Assembly: GCA_022782305.1 (NCBI GenBank)
Contig: JALFPC010000081.1
Coordinates: forward strand, 1-33,072
Direction of reading: 5' to 3'
Length of the DNA: 33,072 nucleotides
DNA from: Prevotella sp.
Lineage (GTDB): Bacteria > Bacteroidota > Bacteroidia > Bacteroidales > Bacteroidaceae
A model generated the notes under the pieces. It had not been told where the DNA came from and searched no databases. It was given only the letters and a program-made list of their open reading frames with translations. The position numbers and the translations under genes were made by a program. Shown one piece after another: positions 1-7,113 of the stretch (position 1 is the first letter of the stretch; each line of letters opens with the position of its first letter).

Positions 1-1
1 C

Positions 2-109
2 ACAGTATCAATAGCAATTGGAATAGTAGCGGATTATTTCATTGCTATTGATACGGATTTTGCTGCAACAAACGATTGTGAAGCGAATAGAGCATCACTT
101 TCATATTAA
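2..109 (+). CDS. Possible 3' end of an unidentified reading frame
   Basis: One + strand frame stays open from the window edge to a TAA at 107-109 (35 codons), while the other two + frames stop early. The peptide starts TVSIAIGIVADYF and ends NRASLSY. I recognise no family, and a frame this short can be open by chance. If real, it is only the C-terminus of a gene lying to the left. It covers the inverted repeat at 5-54, which argues weakly against coding. Confidence 0.2.
   Translation, partial: TVSIAIGIVADYFIAIDTDFAATNDCEANRASLSY
5..54. repeat. Perfect 14-bp inverted repeat
   Basis: GTATCAATAGCAAT at 5-18 is exactly the reverse complement of ATTGCTATTGATAC at 41-54, with a 22-base spacer. 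No T-run follows the right arm (the next bases are GGATTTTG), so it does not look like a standard terminator. It could be a protein-binding site, a hairpin in a transcript from the left, or part of a repeat family. Confidence 0.7.
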
Positions 110-195
110 GCTAACTACTATATATATAATATATGTACGCGCACGACTGAGGGGCATGTATTGCCACTATAGCACTGCATAATTGCAGCATTTTA

Positions 196-528
196 TTATT
201 TCTTTAGATTATCAAACACATAAGGGGCATTGGCTGCCAGTTCTCCCAGGGTGCTGCACGTGTGCATTTCGGGGCAGTCACCGCAGGTTTCGTAACCTTT
301 ATTTTTTACGCATAGACGTATCTTGCACATGTCACTGCAATAATAAGTCTTACACCCTTCGGTGCGGCATCCCATGCAGTTGATCCATTCGGGCTTAAAT
401 TCCATCTGGTTCATTTCGCCCCATTCCTTAGCCACTTTCTCTCGCAGACTGTTGTCATCATTGATGGTGGCAATGCGTGCCTCACATTTCTCACAGTCGA
501 GGCCGCAGCAAGCAATAAATTGTTTCAT
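196..528 (-). CDS. DUF3795-type cysteine-rich small protein
   Basis: This 110-residue protein begins MKQFIACCGLDCEKCEA, the characteristic start of the DUF3795 family, small cytosolic proteins of unknown biochemical role common in anaerobes. Thirteen of the 110 residues are cysteine: C7, C8, C12 and C15 at the N-terminus, and nine more in a central-to-C-terminal cluster (INCMGC, EGC, YYC, DMC, RLC, ETCGDC, HTC). That pattern suggests metal or Fe-S binding, which is inference from spacing. There is no signal peptide or membrane segment. The full length looks intact. The gene upstream on the same strand is a broken DJ-1/PfpI-like gene; no strong promoter is visible between them. Confidence 0.8.
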   Translation of the reverse strand: MKQFIACCGLDCEKCEARIATINDDNSLREKVAKEWGEMNQMEFKPEWINCMGCRTEGCKTYYCSDMCKIRLCVKNKGYETCGDCPEMHTCSTLGELAANAPYVFDNLKK

Positions 529-602
529 ATTATTATATTATATAGTAATCAAAGAATGCACATTTCAATCTTGTTATCCTTCAACAAACGACGATATCTC
601 TA

Positions 603-866
603 TCATCTTGCAACATCTCCGTTCCAGCCAAATCCACCCACGAGCACCAATGCGGCATAGTCGTCGGGAATGGTTTCAAATGTATAGTCGGGAATGACTC
701 GGAACTCACTGATAGCCTCTACGGGCTCCATAGACTCAGCCACTATCCTGTTTTCAAACTTCGGATGCTCCTTCATACTCATAGCATCAGAACGCAGCGG
801 CTGTGTAAGATAAGGCATTTCATGCTCTGCGAAGTGCGATAATAGCACATACAATACTTGTTTCAT
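603..866 (-). pseudogene. Truncated DJ-1/PfpI-like (class I amidotransferase-like) gene
   Basis: From the ATG at 866-864 the frame reads 87 residues, beginning MKQVLYVLLSHFAEHEMPYL and ending YAALVLVGGFGWNGDVAR before two adjacent stops (TGA TAG). The start, and the strand ending in LVLVGG, match the first half of DJ-1/PfpI proteins, which normally run to about 180-200 residues and carry the nucleophilic Cys in the missing half. Reading past the stops in the same frame gives a short stretch (RYRRLLKDNKIEMCIL) and another stop, so the C-terminal half is gone rather than merely frameshifted. The frame could be extended upstream to 1034, but that would cross the promoter-like motif at 898-905. 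I infer a pseudogene; a short functional derivative is possible. Confidence 0.6.
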
Positions 867-897
867 GATAATTATATTTGTAAATGGAAATATTTTG

Positions 898-905
898 CAA
901 AGATA
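898..905 (-). promoter_or_regulatory. Candidate -7 box for the DJ-1/PfpI remnant
   Basis: On the - strand this reads TATCTTTG, matching the Bacteroidota -7 consensus TAnnTTTG, about 30 bases upstream of the ATG at 866. No clear TTTG lies at the ideal -33 spacing, so the call rests on one box. Confidence 0.4.
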
Positions 906-1042
906 CAACATAATATTTGTTCTTATTTGTAAAAAACGGACAAAGATGATTTGGATAGGCATTGCAACATGATTAGTTTTACTATTTGAAAGCAAAATAA
1001 ATGCTATTGCAACATATTGAAAGCAAAAAAACAAGGAAACAT

Positions 1043-1073
1043 TTTGTTATGTCAACGAAGTTATATACCTTTG
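1043..1073 (+). promoter_or_regulatory. korAB promoter
   Basis: TTTG at 1043-1046 and TACCTTTG at 1066-1073 are separated by 19 bases, matching the Bacteroidota sigma-ABfr -33/-7 arrangement. The expected transcription start is near 1080, giving a leader of about 30 bases before the korA ATG at 1110. Confidence 0.7.
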
Positions 1074-1109
1074 CACCATATTTTATTATTAAGACAAAAT
1101 TAGGATAAT

Positions 1110-2954
1110 ATGGCAGACAATTTGGAAATTAAGGAATTGGAACAAGTAGTGGTGCGCTTCTCTGGCGACTCGGGAGATGGCATGCAGCTTGCCGGCAACA
1201 TCTTCTCTACGGTTTCGGCTACAGTGGGAAATGGTATTTCCACATTCCCCGACTATCCAGCAGACATCCGTGCCCCACAAGGTTCACTCACTGGCGTTTC
1301 AGGATTTCAGGTGCATATAGGTGCAGGGAAAGTGTATACCCCCGGCGACAAATGCGACGTGCTCGTGGCCATGAATGCAGCAGCCCTCAAGACTCAACTC
1401 AAATATGCTAAACCACAGGCTACCATCATCATAGATACCGACAGTTTCGGACCGAAAGATCTGGAAAAGGCACAGTTTGCCTCTGACGACTATCTGGGCG
1501 AATTGGGTGTAGACCCCGACCGCGTGGTGGCCTGCCCCATCACCAAGATGGTGAAAGACTGCCTGGCCGAGAGCGGCATGGACAACAAGGCTATACTCAA
1601 ATGCCGCAACATGTTTGCACTGGGTATAGTATGCTGGCTCTTCAATAGGGATATAACCTTGGTGGCCAACTATCTGAGGGATAAATTCGCAAAGAAACCA
1701 CAGATTGCCGAAAATAATATCAAGGTGGTGGAGGCTGGATATGACTATGGTCACAACACTCATGCCAGCGTGCCTGCCACATACCGCATAGAATCAAAGA
1801 GTAAGGTAAAGGGAAGATATATGGATATCACTGGCAACAAAGCCACTGCCTATGGTCTCATTGCCGCTGCCGAAAAGGCCGGACTCAGACTCTTCCTCGG
1901 CTCATATCCTATCACACCTGCCACCGATATACTGCACGAACTGGCCAAGCATAAGTCGTGCGGAGTAATCACAGTGCAATGCGAGGATGAGATCTCAGGT
2001 TGCGCCAGCGCATTGGGAGCAGCATTTGCAGGAGCACTGGCCGTGACATCTACTTCAGGACCTGGCATCTGCCTCAAGTCGGAGGCTGTAAACCTGGCTG
2101 TAATCGATGAACTGCCATTGGTGATTGTAGACGTGCAAAGAGGAGGCCCATCCACGGGTCTGCCTACCAAGAGCGAGCAGACAGACCTGCTGCTGGCCCT
2201 CTACGGACGAAACGGCGAAAGCCCCATGCCAGTGATAGCAGCCCTCAGTCCAACAGACTGTTTCGATGCTGCCTATCAGGCTGCCAAGATAGCACTTGAG
2301 CACCTCACTCCCGTCATCCTACTCACAGATGCTTTCATAGCCAATGGTTCGGGCGCATGGATGCTGCCCACCATAGAGACACTGGATGCTATCAAACCTC
2401 ATTATGTAACTCCAGAACAGAAAGACCACTATACTCCATATCAGAGAGATGAGGAGACATTGGTGAGATATTGGGCTGTGCCAGGACAGGAAGGATACAC
2501 CCATATCCTTGGCGGCTTGGAGAAAGACGGCAAGACAGGCAATATCTCCACCGACCCCGAAAACCATAACGAGATGTGCAGGCTGAGAGCCGAGAAGGTG
2601 GCACGCATCAGTGTGCCCGACGTGGAAGTGGAAGGCGACAAGGACGATGCAGATATCCTGCTCGTTGGCTTCGGTAGCACCTATGGTCATCTCTATTCTG
2701 CCATGGACGAACTGAGAGCAGAAGGCAAGAAGGTGGCACTGGCGCAATTCAAGTATATAAACCCTCTGCCCAAGAATACTGCCGAAGTAATGACACGCTA
2801 TCCTAAAGTGATGGTGGCTGAACAGAACCTCGGACAGTTTGCAGCGTATCTGCGCACCAAGGTAGACGGATTTGTGCCATACCAGTTTAACCAGGTAAAA
2901 GGCCAGCCCTTTGTGGTGACCGAACTGGTGGAGGCCATACGCAAAGTGTTATAA
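1110..2954 (+). CDS. korA: 2-oxoglutarate:ferredoxin oxidoreductase, fused gamma-alpha subunit
   Basis: The 614-residue protein is one half of 2-oxoglutarate (2-oxoacid) ferredoxin oxidoreductase, which interconverts 2-oxoglutarate and CoA with succinyl-CoA and CO2 using ferredoxin in the cytoplasm. The N-terminal gamma-type domain carries FSGDSGDGMQLAGN (about residues 17-30). The alpha-type pyrimidine-binding domain starts near residue 240 with LGSYPITPATDILHEL and continues through the TSTSGPG and RGGPSTGLPTK segments; a transketolase C-terminal-like domain ends the chain. This gamma-alpha fusion of roughly 600 residues is the usual Bacteroidota form. korB follows after 40 bases, so the two are very likely one operon from the promoter at 1043-1073. 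Substrate preference for 2-oxoglutarate over other 2-oxoacids is inferred from resemblance to KorA; close relatives (VorA) cannot be excluded by eye. Confidence 0.92.
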   Translation: MADNLEIKELEQVVVRFSGDSGDGMQLAGNIFSTVSATVGNGISTFPDYPADIRAPQGSLTGVSGFQVHIGAGKVYTPGDKCDVLVAMNAAALKTQLKYAKPQATIIIDTDSFGPKDLEKAQFASDDYLGELGVDPDRVVACPITKMVKDCLAESGMDNKAILKCRNMFALGIVCWLFNRDITLVANYLRDKFAKKPQIAENNIKVVEAGYDYGHNTHASVPATYRIESKSKVKGRYMDITGNKATAYGLIAAAEKAGLRLFLGSYPITPATDILHELAKHKSCGVITVQCEDEISGCASALGAAFAGALAVTSTSGPGICLKSEAVNLAVIDELPLVIVDVQRGGPSTGLPTKSEQTDLLLALYGRNGESPMPVIAALSPTDCFDAAYQAAKIALEHLTPVILLTDAFIANGSGAWMLPTIETLDAIKPHYVTPEQKDHYTPYQRDEETLVRYWAVPGQEGYTHILGGLEKDGKTGNISTDPENHNEMCRLRAEKVARISVPDVEVEGDKDDADILLVGFGSTYGHLYSAMDELRAEGKKVALAQFKYINPLPKNTAEVMTRYPKVMVAEQNLGQFAAYLRTKVDGFVPYQFNQVKGQPFVVTELVEAIRKVL

Positions 2955-2994
2955 GACGCCAAGCAAAAGTATCATCATCAATACATCAAGCATT

Positions 2995-4044
2995 ATGGAA
3001 ACAAATAATCATATTGACAATAATACCAATACGGCAGAAAATGCCCTCACCGCTGCTGAATTCAAGAAAGGACAGCCCAGATGGTGCCCAGGATGCGGCG
3101 ACCATTTCTTTCTCGCCTCCCTGTACAAGGCTATGGCCGAATGTGGCGTGAAACCATACGAAACAGCCGTTATCTCTGGCATAGGATGCTCAAGCCGACT
3201 GCCTTATTATGTCAACACATACGCCATGCAGACCATCCATGGAAGAGCGGCCGCCATCTCTACAGGTGCCAAGGTGGCTAACCCCAACCTGACCGTATGG
3301 CAGGTGAGCGGCGACGGCGACGGACTGGCTATCGGTGGCAACCATTTCATCCATGCCATGCGCAGGAATATAGACCTTAACATGATACTGCTCAACAATA
3401 GGATATATGGTTTGACCAAAGGACAGTATTCGCCCACCAGCCCAAGAGGATTCGTGAGCAAGTCGAGCCCCTACGGCACCGTTGAAGACCCCTTCAGGCC
3501 AGCCGAACTCTGCTTTGGCGCACGCGGACATTTCTTTGCACGAGCCGTGGCTACCGATGCTCCCGCCACCGTGGAGATACTCAAGGCTGCATATAAGCAC
3601 AAGGGCGCATCGGTATGCGAGATACTGCAAAACTGCGTGATCTTCAACAATGGTTGCTACGACCCCGTATACAATAAGGATGGACGCAAGAAAAATGCTA
3701 TCTACGTGAAGCACGGACAACCTCTCATCTTCGGCGAAAACAATGAATATGGACTGATGCAGGAGGGATTCGGACTCAAGGTGGTGAAGATCGGCGAGAA
3801 TGGAATAACCGAAAAAGATATCCTCATCCACGACGCACACTGCGAAGACAACACACTGCAACTCAAACTGGCCATGATGGACAACGAACACGGATTCCCT
3901 GTGGCTCTCGGAGTGATTCGCGATGTGGAAGCCCCTACCTACGACGAGGCCGTACATGCACAACTGGAGGAAGTGAGCGAAAAGAAGAAATACCATAACT
4001 TCATGGAACTGCTCGAAACTAATGATATCTGGGAGGTAAAATAA
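2995..4044 (+). CDS. korB: 2-oxoglutarate:ferredoxin oxidoreductase, beta subunit
   Basis: This 349-residue protein is the thiamine-diphosphate-binding partner of KorA. WCPGCGDH (residues 30-37) and GIGCSSRLPYY (61-71) are typical of the beta subunit, and the ThDP/Mg motif is GDGDGLAIGGNH (105-116) ending with the conserved NN pair at 133-134 (LLNNRIYGLTKGQYSPTS). No ferredoxin-like Fe-S domain is attached, so electrons must pass to a separate ferredoxin, as in other two-subunit KorAB enzymes. About 20 residues rich in Asn and Thr precede the conserved core. The gene is closed by the two-way hairpin at 4100-4140. In succinate-producing Bacteroidota this enzyme feeds 2-oxoglutarate/glutamate synthesis, and PckA further along belongs to the same C4 metabolism. 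Confidence 0.93.
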   Translation: METNNHIDNNTNTAENALTAAEFKKGQPRWCPGCGDHFFLASLYKAMAECGVKPYETAVISGIGCSSRLPYYVNTYAMQTIHGRAAAISTGAKVANPNLTVWQVSGDGDGLAIGGNHFIHAMRRNIDLNMILLNNRIYGLTKGQYSPTSPRGFVSKSSPYGTVEDPFRPAELCFGARGHFFARAVATDAPATVEILKAAYKHKGASVCEILQNCVIFNNGCYDPVYNKDGRKKNAIYVKHGQPLIFGENNEYGLMQEGFGLKVVKIGENGITEKDILIHDAHCEDNTLQLKLAMMDNEHGFPVALGVIRDVEAPTYDEAVHAQLEEVSEKKKYHNFMELLETNDIWEVK

Positions 4045-4068
4045 ACCTCTGCATATCAGTATTATATG

Positions 4069-4095
4069 GCCATGGTATAAAGATAGCCATGGTAT
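4069..4095. repeat. Short direct repeat after korB
   Basis: GCCATGGTAT occurs at 4069-4078 and again at 4086-4095, just before the shared terminator. Each copy contains the palindrome CCATGG, so the two can also pair as a weak hairpin. No function is evident. Confidence 0.5.
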
Positions 4096-4099
4096 CAAA

Positions 4100-4140
4100 A
4101 ACAAGAGGGTGCGTCGGTAGGGCTGACACACCCTCTTGTT
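4100..4140. terminator. Two-way terminator between korB and upp
   Basis: AACAAGAGGGTG (4100-4111) and CACCCTCTTGTT (4129-4140) form a perfect 12-bp stem with a 17-base loop. It lies between converging genes. On the - strand the stem is followed by a T-run (TTTTTG), giving a good intrinsic terminator for upp; on the + strand the tail is only GTTGTTAGG, so it is weaker for korB. Confidence 0.8.
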
Positions 4141-4155
4141 GTTAGGTTCAGCCTG

Positions 4156-4812
4156 TTATTTCTCTCCGAAACAGAGGTCGCCGGCATCTCCAAATCCCGG
4201 CACAATATACTTATACTCATTGAGTTGCGGATCGATGGCAGCACACCAAACGGTGGTATTAGCATCGGGTAAAGCCTTACGCACTGCATCTATGCCATCG
4301 GGAGCAGCAATGACGCATGCCACATGCACATGCCGAGGAGTACCCTTGGAGAGCAGAGCCTTGTAACCCAGTTCCATAGAACCACCCGTGGCAAGCATGG
4401 GATCGGTGAGAATAAGGGTTTTGCCCTCTATGTCGGGGCATGCCAGATACTCCACATGGATGCTAACCTCTTTATGACTGTCGTCTACGTACTTGCGATA
4501 AGCACTCACAAAACCATTGCCAGCATGGTCGAAAACATTGAGAAAACCTTGATGGAAGGGTAAGCCAGCACGCAAAATGGTGGCCACCACTATATCCGAA
4601 CTGGGCACACTCACCTTGGCCACTCCCAAAGGAGTAGTAACATCACGCACCTCATAGTCGAGTCGCTTGCTTATCTCATAGGCCATCACCTGCCCTATAC
4701 GGGTTATATTATTGCGGAAGAGATGGCGGTTGGTCTGATAATCCGTATCGCGAAGCTCAGAGAGATATTGACCCATCACTGAATTGAATGAAGAGAGATT
4801 GATAATTTCCAT
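4156..4812 (-). CDS. upp: Uracil phosphoribosyltransferase
   Basis: This 218-residue cytosolic enzyme joins uracil to PRPP to make UMP in pyrimidine salvage. The PRPP loop is LILTDPMLATGGS (about residues 133-145), an Arg-containing segment ILRAGLPF lies at 79-86, and the uracil-binding C-terminus is YIVPGFGDAGDLCFG. Length and order match the UPRTase family. The ATG at 4812 follows the promoter at 4840-4871 with a leader of about 20 bases. The gene is transcribed away from pckA and stands alone; no uracil permease gene is adjacent. Confidence 0.95.
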   Translation of the reverse strand: MEIINLSSFNSVMGQYLSELRDTDYQTNRHLFRNNITRIGQVMAYEISKRLDYEVRDVTTPLGVAKVSVPSSDIVVATILRAGLPFHQGFLNVFDHAGNGFVSAYRKYVDDSHKEVSIHVEYLACPDIEGKTLILTDPMLATGGSMELGYKALLSKGTPRHVHVACVIAAPDGIDAVRKALPDANTTVWCAAIDPQLNEYKYIVPGFGDAGDLCFGEK

Positions 4813-4839
4813 TGATCAAATAATATCTGTTTTACAGTG

Positions 4840-4871
4840 CAAATGTATTAATTAATTGTTTTTTTTGCAAA
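4840..4871 (-). promoter_or_regulatory. upp promoter
   Basis: Reading the - strand, TTTG (4871-4868) and TACATTTG (4847-4840) are separated by 20 bases, a full match to the Bacteroidota -33/-7 pattern, placed about 28 bases before the upp ATG. Confidence 0.7.
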
Positions 4872-4962
4872 CTGAAAGTGGCAAAAACATTACAAAAGGC
4901 ATTATTTTTTGATACTTTAACCTAAAAAGAATTACTATCCATGATTTTGTGAGCGCATAGTG

Positions 4963-4993
4963 TTGGTTGTATACCTTTTTTTTACTAACTTTG
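4963..4993 (+). promoter_or_regulatory. pckA promoter
   Basis: TTG at 4963-4965 and TAACTTTG at 4986-4993 are 20 bases apart. Transcription would begin near 5000, leaving a leader of about 55 bases before the pckA ATG at 5057. The space between upp and pckA therefore holds two divergent promoters. Confidence 0.7.
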
Positions 4994-5056
4994 CGCCGAG
5001 TTTTAGGATAAACATCACCAAGAAAACAGAAGTATAAACTAAATACATTTACAAAA

Positions 5057-6670
5057 ATGGCAAAGTTTGAAAAATCAGTATTGGAGCAGTACGGTATCAC
5101 CGGTACTACCGAAGTAATCTACAATCCTTCATACGAGGTATTGTTTGAGGAGGAGACCAAAGAGTGTCTCACAGGTTTTGACAAAGGTCAGGAGACAGAA
5201 CTCGGCGCTGTCAACGTGATGACAGGTATCTACACAGGACGTTCTCCTAAAGACAAGTTTATCGTTGACGATGAAAACTCTCACGATACAGTATGGTGGA
5301 CATCAGAGGAATACAAAAACGACAACAAGCCTGCAACCAAGGAGGCTTGGGCTGCCGTTAAGGAAATAGCAAAGAAAGAGCTCAGCGGCAAGAAACTCTA
5401 CGTAGTAGATGGTTTCTGCGGAGCCAACAAAGACACACGCATGGCTGTGCGCTTCATCATGGAAGTAGCATGGCAGGCTCATTTCGTAAAGAACATGTTT
5501 ATCCGCCCAACAGAGGAGGAACTCAACGAATTTGAACCAGACTTCATCGTTTACAATGCTTCAAAGGCAAAGGTTGAAAACTACAAGGAACTGGGCCTCA
5601 ACTCAGAGACTGCTGTAGTATTCAACGTTACAAGCAAGGAGCAGGTAATCATCAACACATGGTATGGCGGTGAGATGAAGAAGGGTATGTTCTCAATGAT
5701 GAACTATTTCTTGCCTCTCAAGGGCATCGCTTCTATGCACTGCTCTGCCAACTGCGACAAAAACGGCGAGAACACCGCTATCTTCTTCGGTCTCTCTGGC
5801 ACAGGCAAGACTACTCTCTCTACCGATCCTAAGCGTCTGCTCATCGGTGACGACGAGCACGGATGGGACGACAATGGCGTGTTCAACTTCGAAGGCGGTT
5901 GCTATGCCAAAGTTATCAACCTCGACAAGGAGAGCGAACCAGACATCTTTAACGCTATCAAGCGCAACGCCCTGCTGGAGAACGTAACCGTGGATGCCAA
6001 TGGCAAAATCGACTTCGCTGACAAGAGCGTGACCGAAAACACCCGTGTTTCTTACCCTATCCACCATATCAACAATATCGTGAAGCCAATATCTCATGCA
6101 CCAGCTGCAAAGCAGGTTATCTTCCTCTCAGCTGACGCATTCGGAGTGTTGCCTCCCGTTTCTATACTCACACCAGAGCAGACCAAGTATTACTTCCTCT
6201 CTGGATTCACAGCTAAACTCGCAGGTACAGAGCGTGGTATCACAGAGCCTACTCCTACCTTCTCTGCTTGCTTCGGTCAGGCTTTCCTCGAGTTGCACCC
6301 AACAAAATATGCTGAGGAGCTCGTTAAGAAGATGGAGAAGAGTGGTGCCAAAGCATACCTCGTAAACACTGGCTGGAATGGTACAGGCAAGCGTATCTCT
6401 ATTAAGGACACACGTGGCATCATCGATGCTATCCTCGATGGTTCTATCAACTCTGTTCCTACCAAGCAGATACCTATGTTCGACTTCACCGTGCCTACAG
6501 AGTTGCCAGGTGTAGATCCTAACATCCTCGACCCACGCGACACCTACAAGTGCGCATGCGAGTGGGAAGAGAAGGCCAAGGACCTCGCAGGTCGCTTCAT
6601 CAAGAACTTCGTGAAGTATACAGGCAACGAGGCTGGCAAGGCTCTCGTGGCTGCTGGTCCACAGCTCTAA
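5057..6670 (+). CDS. pckA: Phosphoenolpyruvate carboxykinase (ATP)
   Basis: The 537-residue enzyme interconverts oxaloacetate plus ATP with phosphoenolpyruvate, CO2 and ADP in the cytosol. Visible signatures are the substrate-binding [10 protein letters not shown] (R62), the P-loop [11 protein letters not shown] beginning at about residue 245, the metal-binding [11 protein letters not shown] just after it, and the PEPCK segment [10 protein letters not shown]. Length fits the ATP-dependent family. In rumen and gut Bacteroidota the enzyme commonly runs toward oxaloacetate, fixing CO2 and making ATP on the way to succinate; that direction here is inference. The gene has its own promoter (4963-4993) and a strong terminator (6717-6755), so it is monocistronic. 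Confidence 0.96.
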   Translation: MAKFEKSVLEQYGITGTTEVIYNPSYEVLFEEETKECLTGFDKGQETELGAVNVMTGIYTGRSPKDKFIVDDENSHDTVWWTSEEYKNDNKPATKEAWAAVKEIAKKELSGKKLYVVDGFCGANKDTRMAVRFIMEVAWQAHFVKNMFIRPTEEELNEFEPDFIVYNASKAKVENYKELGLNSETAVVFNVTSKEQVIINTWYGGEMKKGMFSMMNYFLPLKGIASMHCSANCDKNGENTAIFFGLSGTGKTTLSTDPKRLLIGDDEHGWDDNGVFNFEGGCYAKVINLDKESEPDIFNAIKRNALLENVTVDANGKIDFADKSVTENTRVSYPIHHINNIVKPISHAPAAKQVIFLSADAFGVLPPVSILTPEQTKYYFLSGFTAKLAGTERGITEPTPTFSACFGQAFLELHPTKYAEELVKKMEKSGAKAYLVNTGWNGTGKRISIKDTRGIIDAILDGSINSVPTKQIPMFDFTVPTELPGVDPNILDPRDTYKCACEWEEKAKDLAGRFIKNFVKYTGNEAGKALVAAGPQL

Positions 6671-6716
6671 TCAAATCATAATATATACATTTTTATATAT
6701 ATTATCAATAAAAATT

Positions 6717-6755
6717 CCAGGTGTGTCAATGGCTATTGACACATCTGGTTTTTTT
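6717..6755 (+). terminator. pckA intrinsic terminator
   Basis: CCAGGTGTGTCAAT (6717-6730) pairs with ATTGACACATCTGG (6735-6748) with a single G-T wobble and a four-base loop, followed immediately by seven T residues. Confidence 0.9.
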
Positions 6756-6883
6756 GTTTATGGTACCATAAGTGCCATTAAATACATAGCAAATATTATA
6801 GTATAATAGTCAAATTTTAATGTTTTATGGATAAATAGGCTACTTTTTTAGTCATTAAGACAAAAAAAGTATCATATAAAGCA

Positions 6884-6913
6884 TTGCGCTATTATAAATA
6901 ATTCTTATATTTG
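6884..6913 (+). promoter_or_regulatory. Promoter of the SusC/SusD transcript
   Basis: TTG at 6884-6886 and TATATTTG at 6906-6913 are 19 bases apart, a good Bacteroidota promoter. It leaves an unusually long leader of about 190 bases before the susC-like ATG at 7114, and that leader contains the micro-ORF at 6997-7095. Between the pckA terminator and this promoter (6756-6883) I see only AT-rich sequence. Confidence 0.65.
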
Positions 6914-6996
6914 TCACAAAATATTAACTACTAACAATATTATTATCTTTACAACAACATTTTTTACTGACAACAGTACAGAAAGCTATATCAACC

Positions 6997-7095
6997 ATGG
7001 CTGAATTGAGTCTACAAGATAAGATGGGCAACTATTCATCCATTGTAATAGCAACAGCAATAGCAATAACCTATCAAATATTCAATTATTACTAA
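6997..7095 (+). CDS. Candidate 32-residue leader peptide upstream of the SusC-like gene
   Basis: An ATG at 6997 opens a 32-codon frame ending in TAA at 7093-7095, only 18 bases before the SusC ATG and downstream of the promoter at 6884-6913. The peptide starts MAELSLQDKMGNYSS, followed by a hydrophobic run IVIATAIAI and the aromatic tail YQIFNYY, so it could sit in a membrane. An internal Met at residue 10 is an alternative start. No Shine-Dalgarno is visible, which is normal in Bacteroidota. A frame this short can arise by chance in AT-rich DNA. Its place inside a long leader suggests either a regulatory upstream ORF or a small membrane protein. I recognise no homologue. Confidence 0.35.
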   Translation: MAELSLQDKMGNYSSIVIATAIAITYQIFNYY

Positions 7096-7113
7096 CTACA
7101 AAACCAAAACAAC

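Noticed and set aside
603..1034. Longer 143-residue form of the DJ-1-like frame starting at 1034
   Set aside because: The extra 56 residues are low-complexity, AT-rich and contain the likely promoter; family resemblance begins only at the Met at 866.
3190..4131. Long - strand open frame of 313 codons opposite korB
   Set aside because: It overlaps a clear, conserved gene; the translated sequence has no recognisable motifs and reflects codon bias on the other strand.
7020..7075. AATAGCAACAGCAATAGCAATAA as a functional repeat
   Set aside because: It is simply the Ala/Thr/Ile codon run of the micro-ORF and lacks an even repeat structure beyond that.
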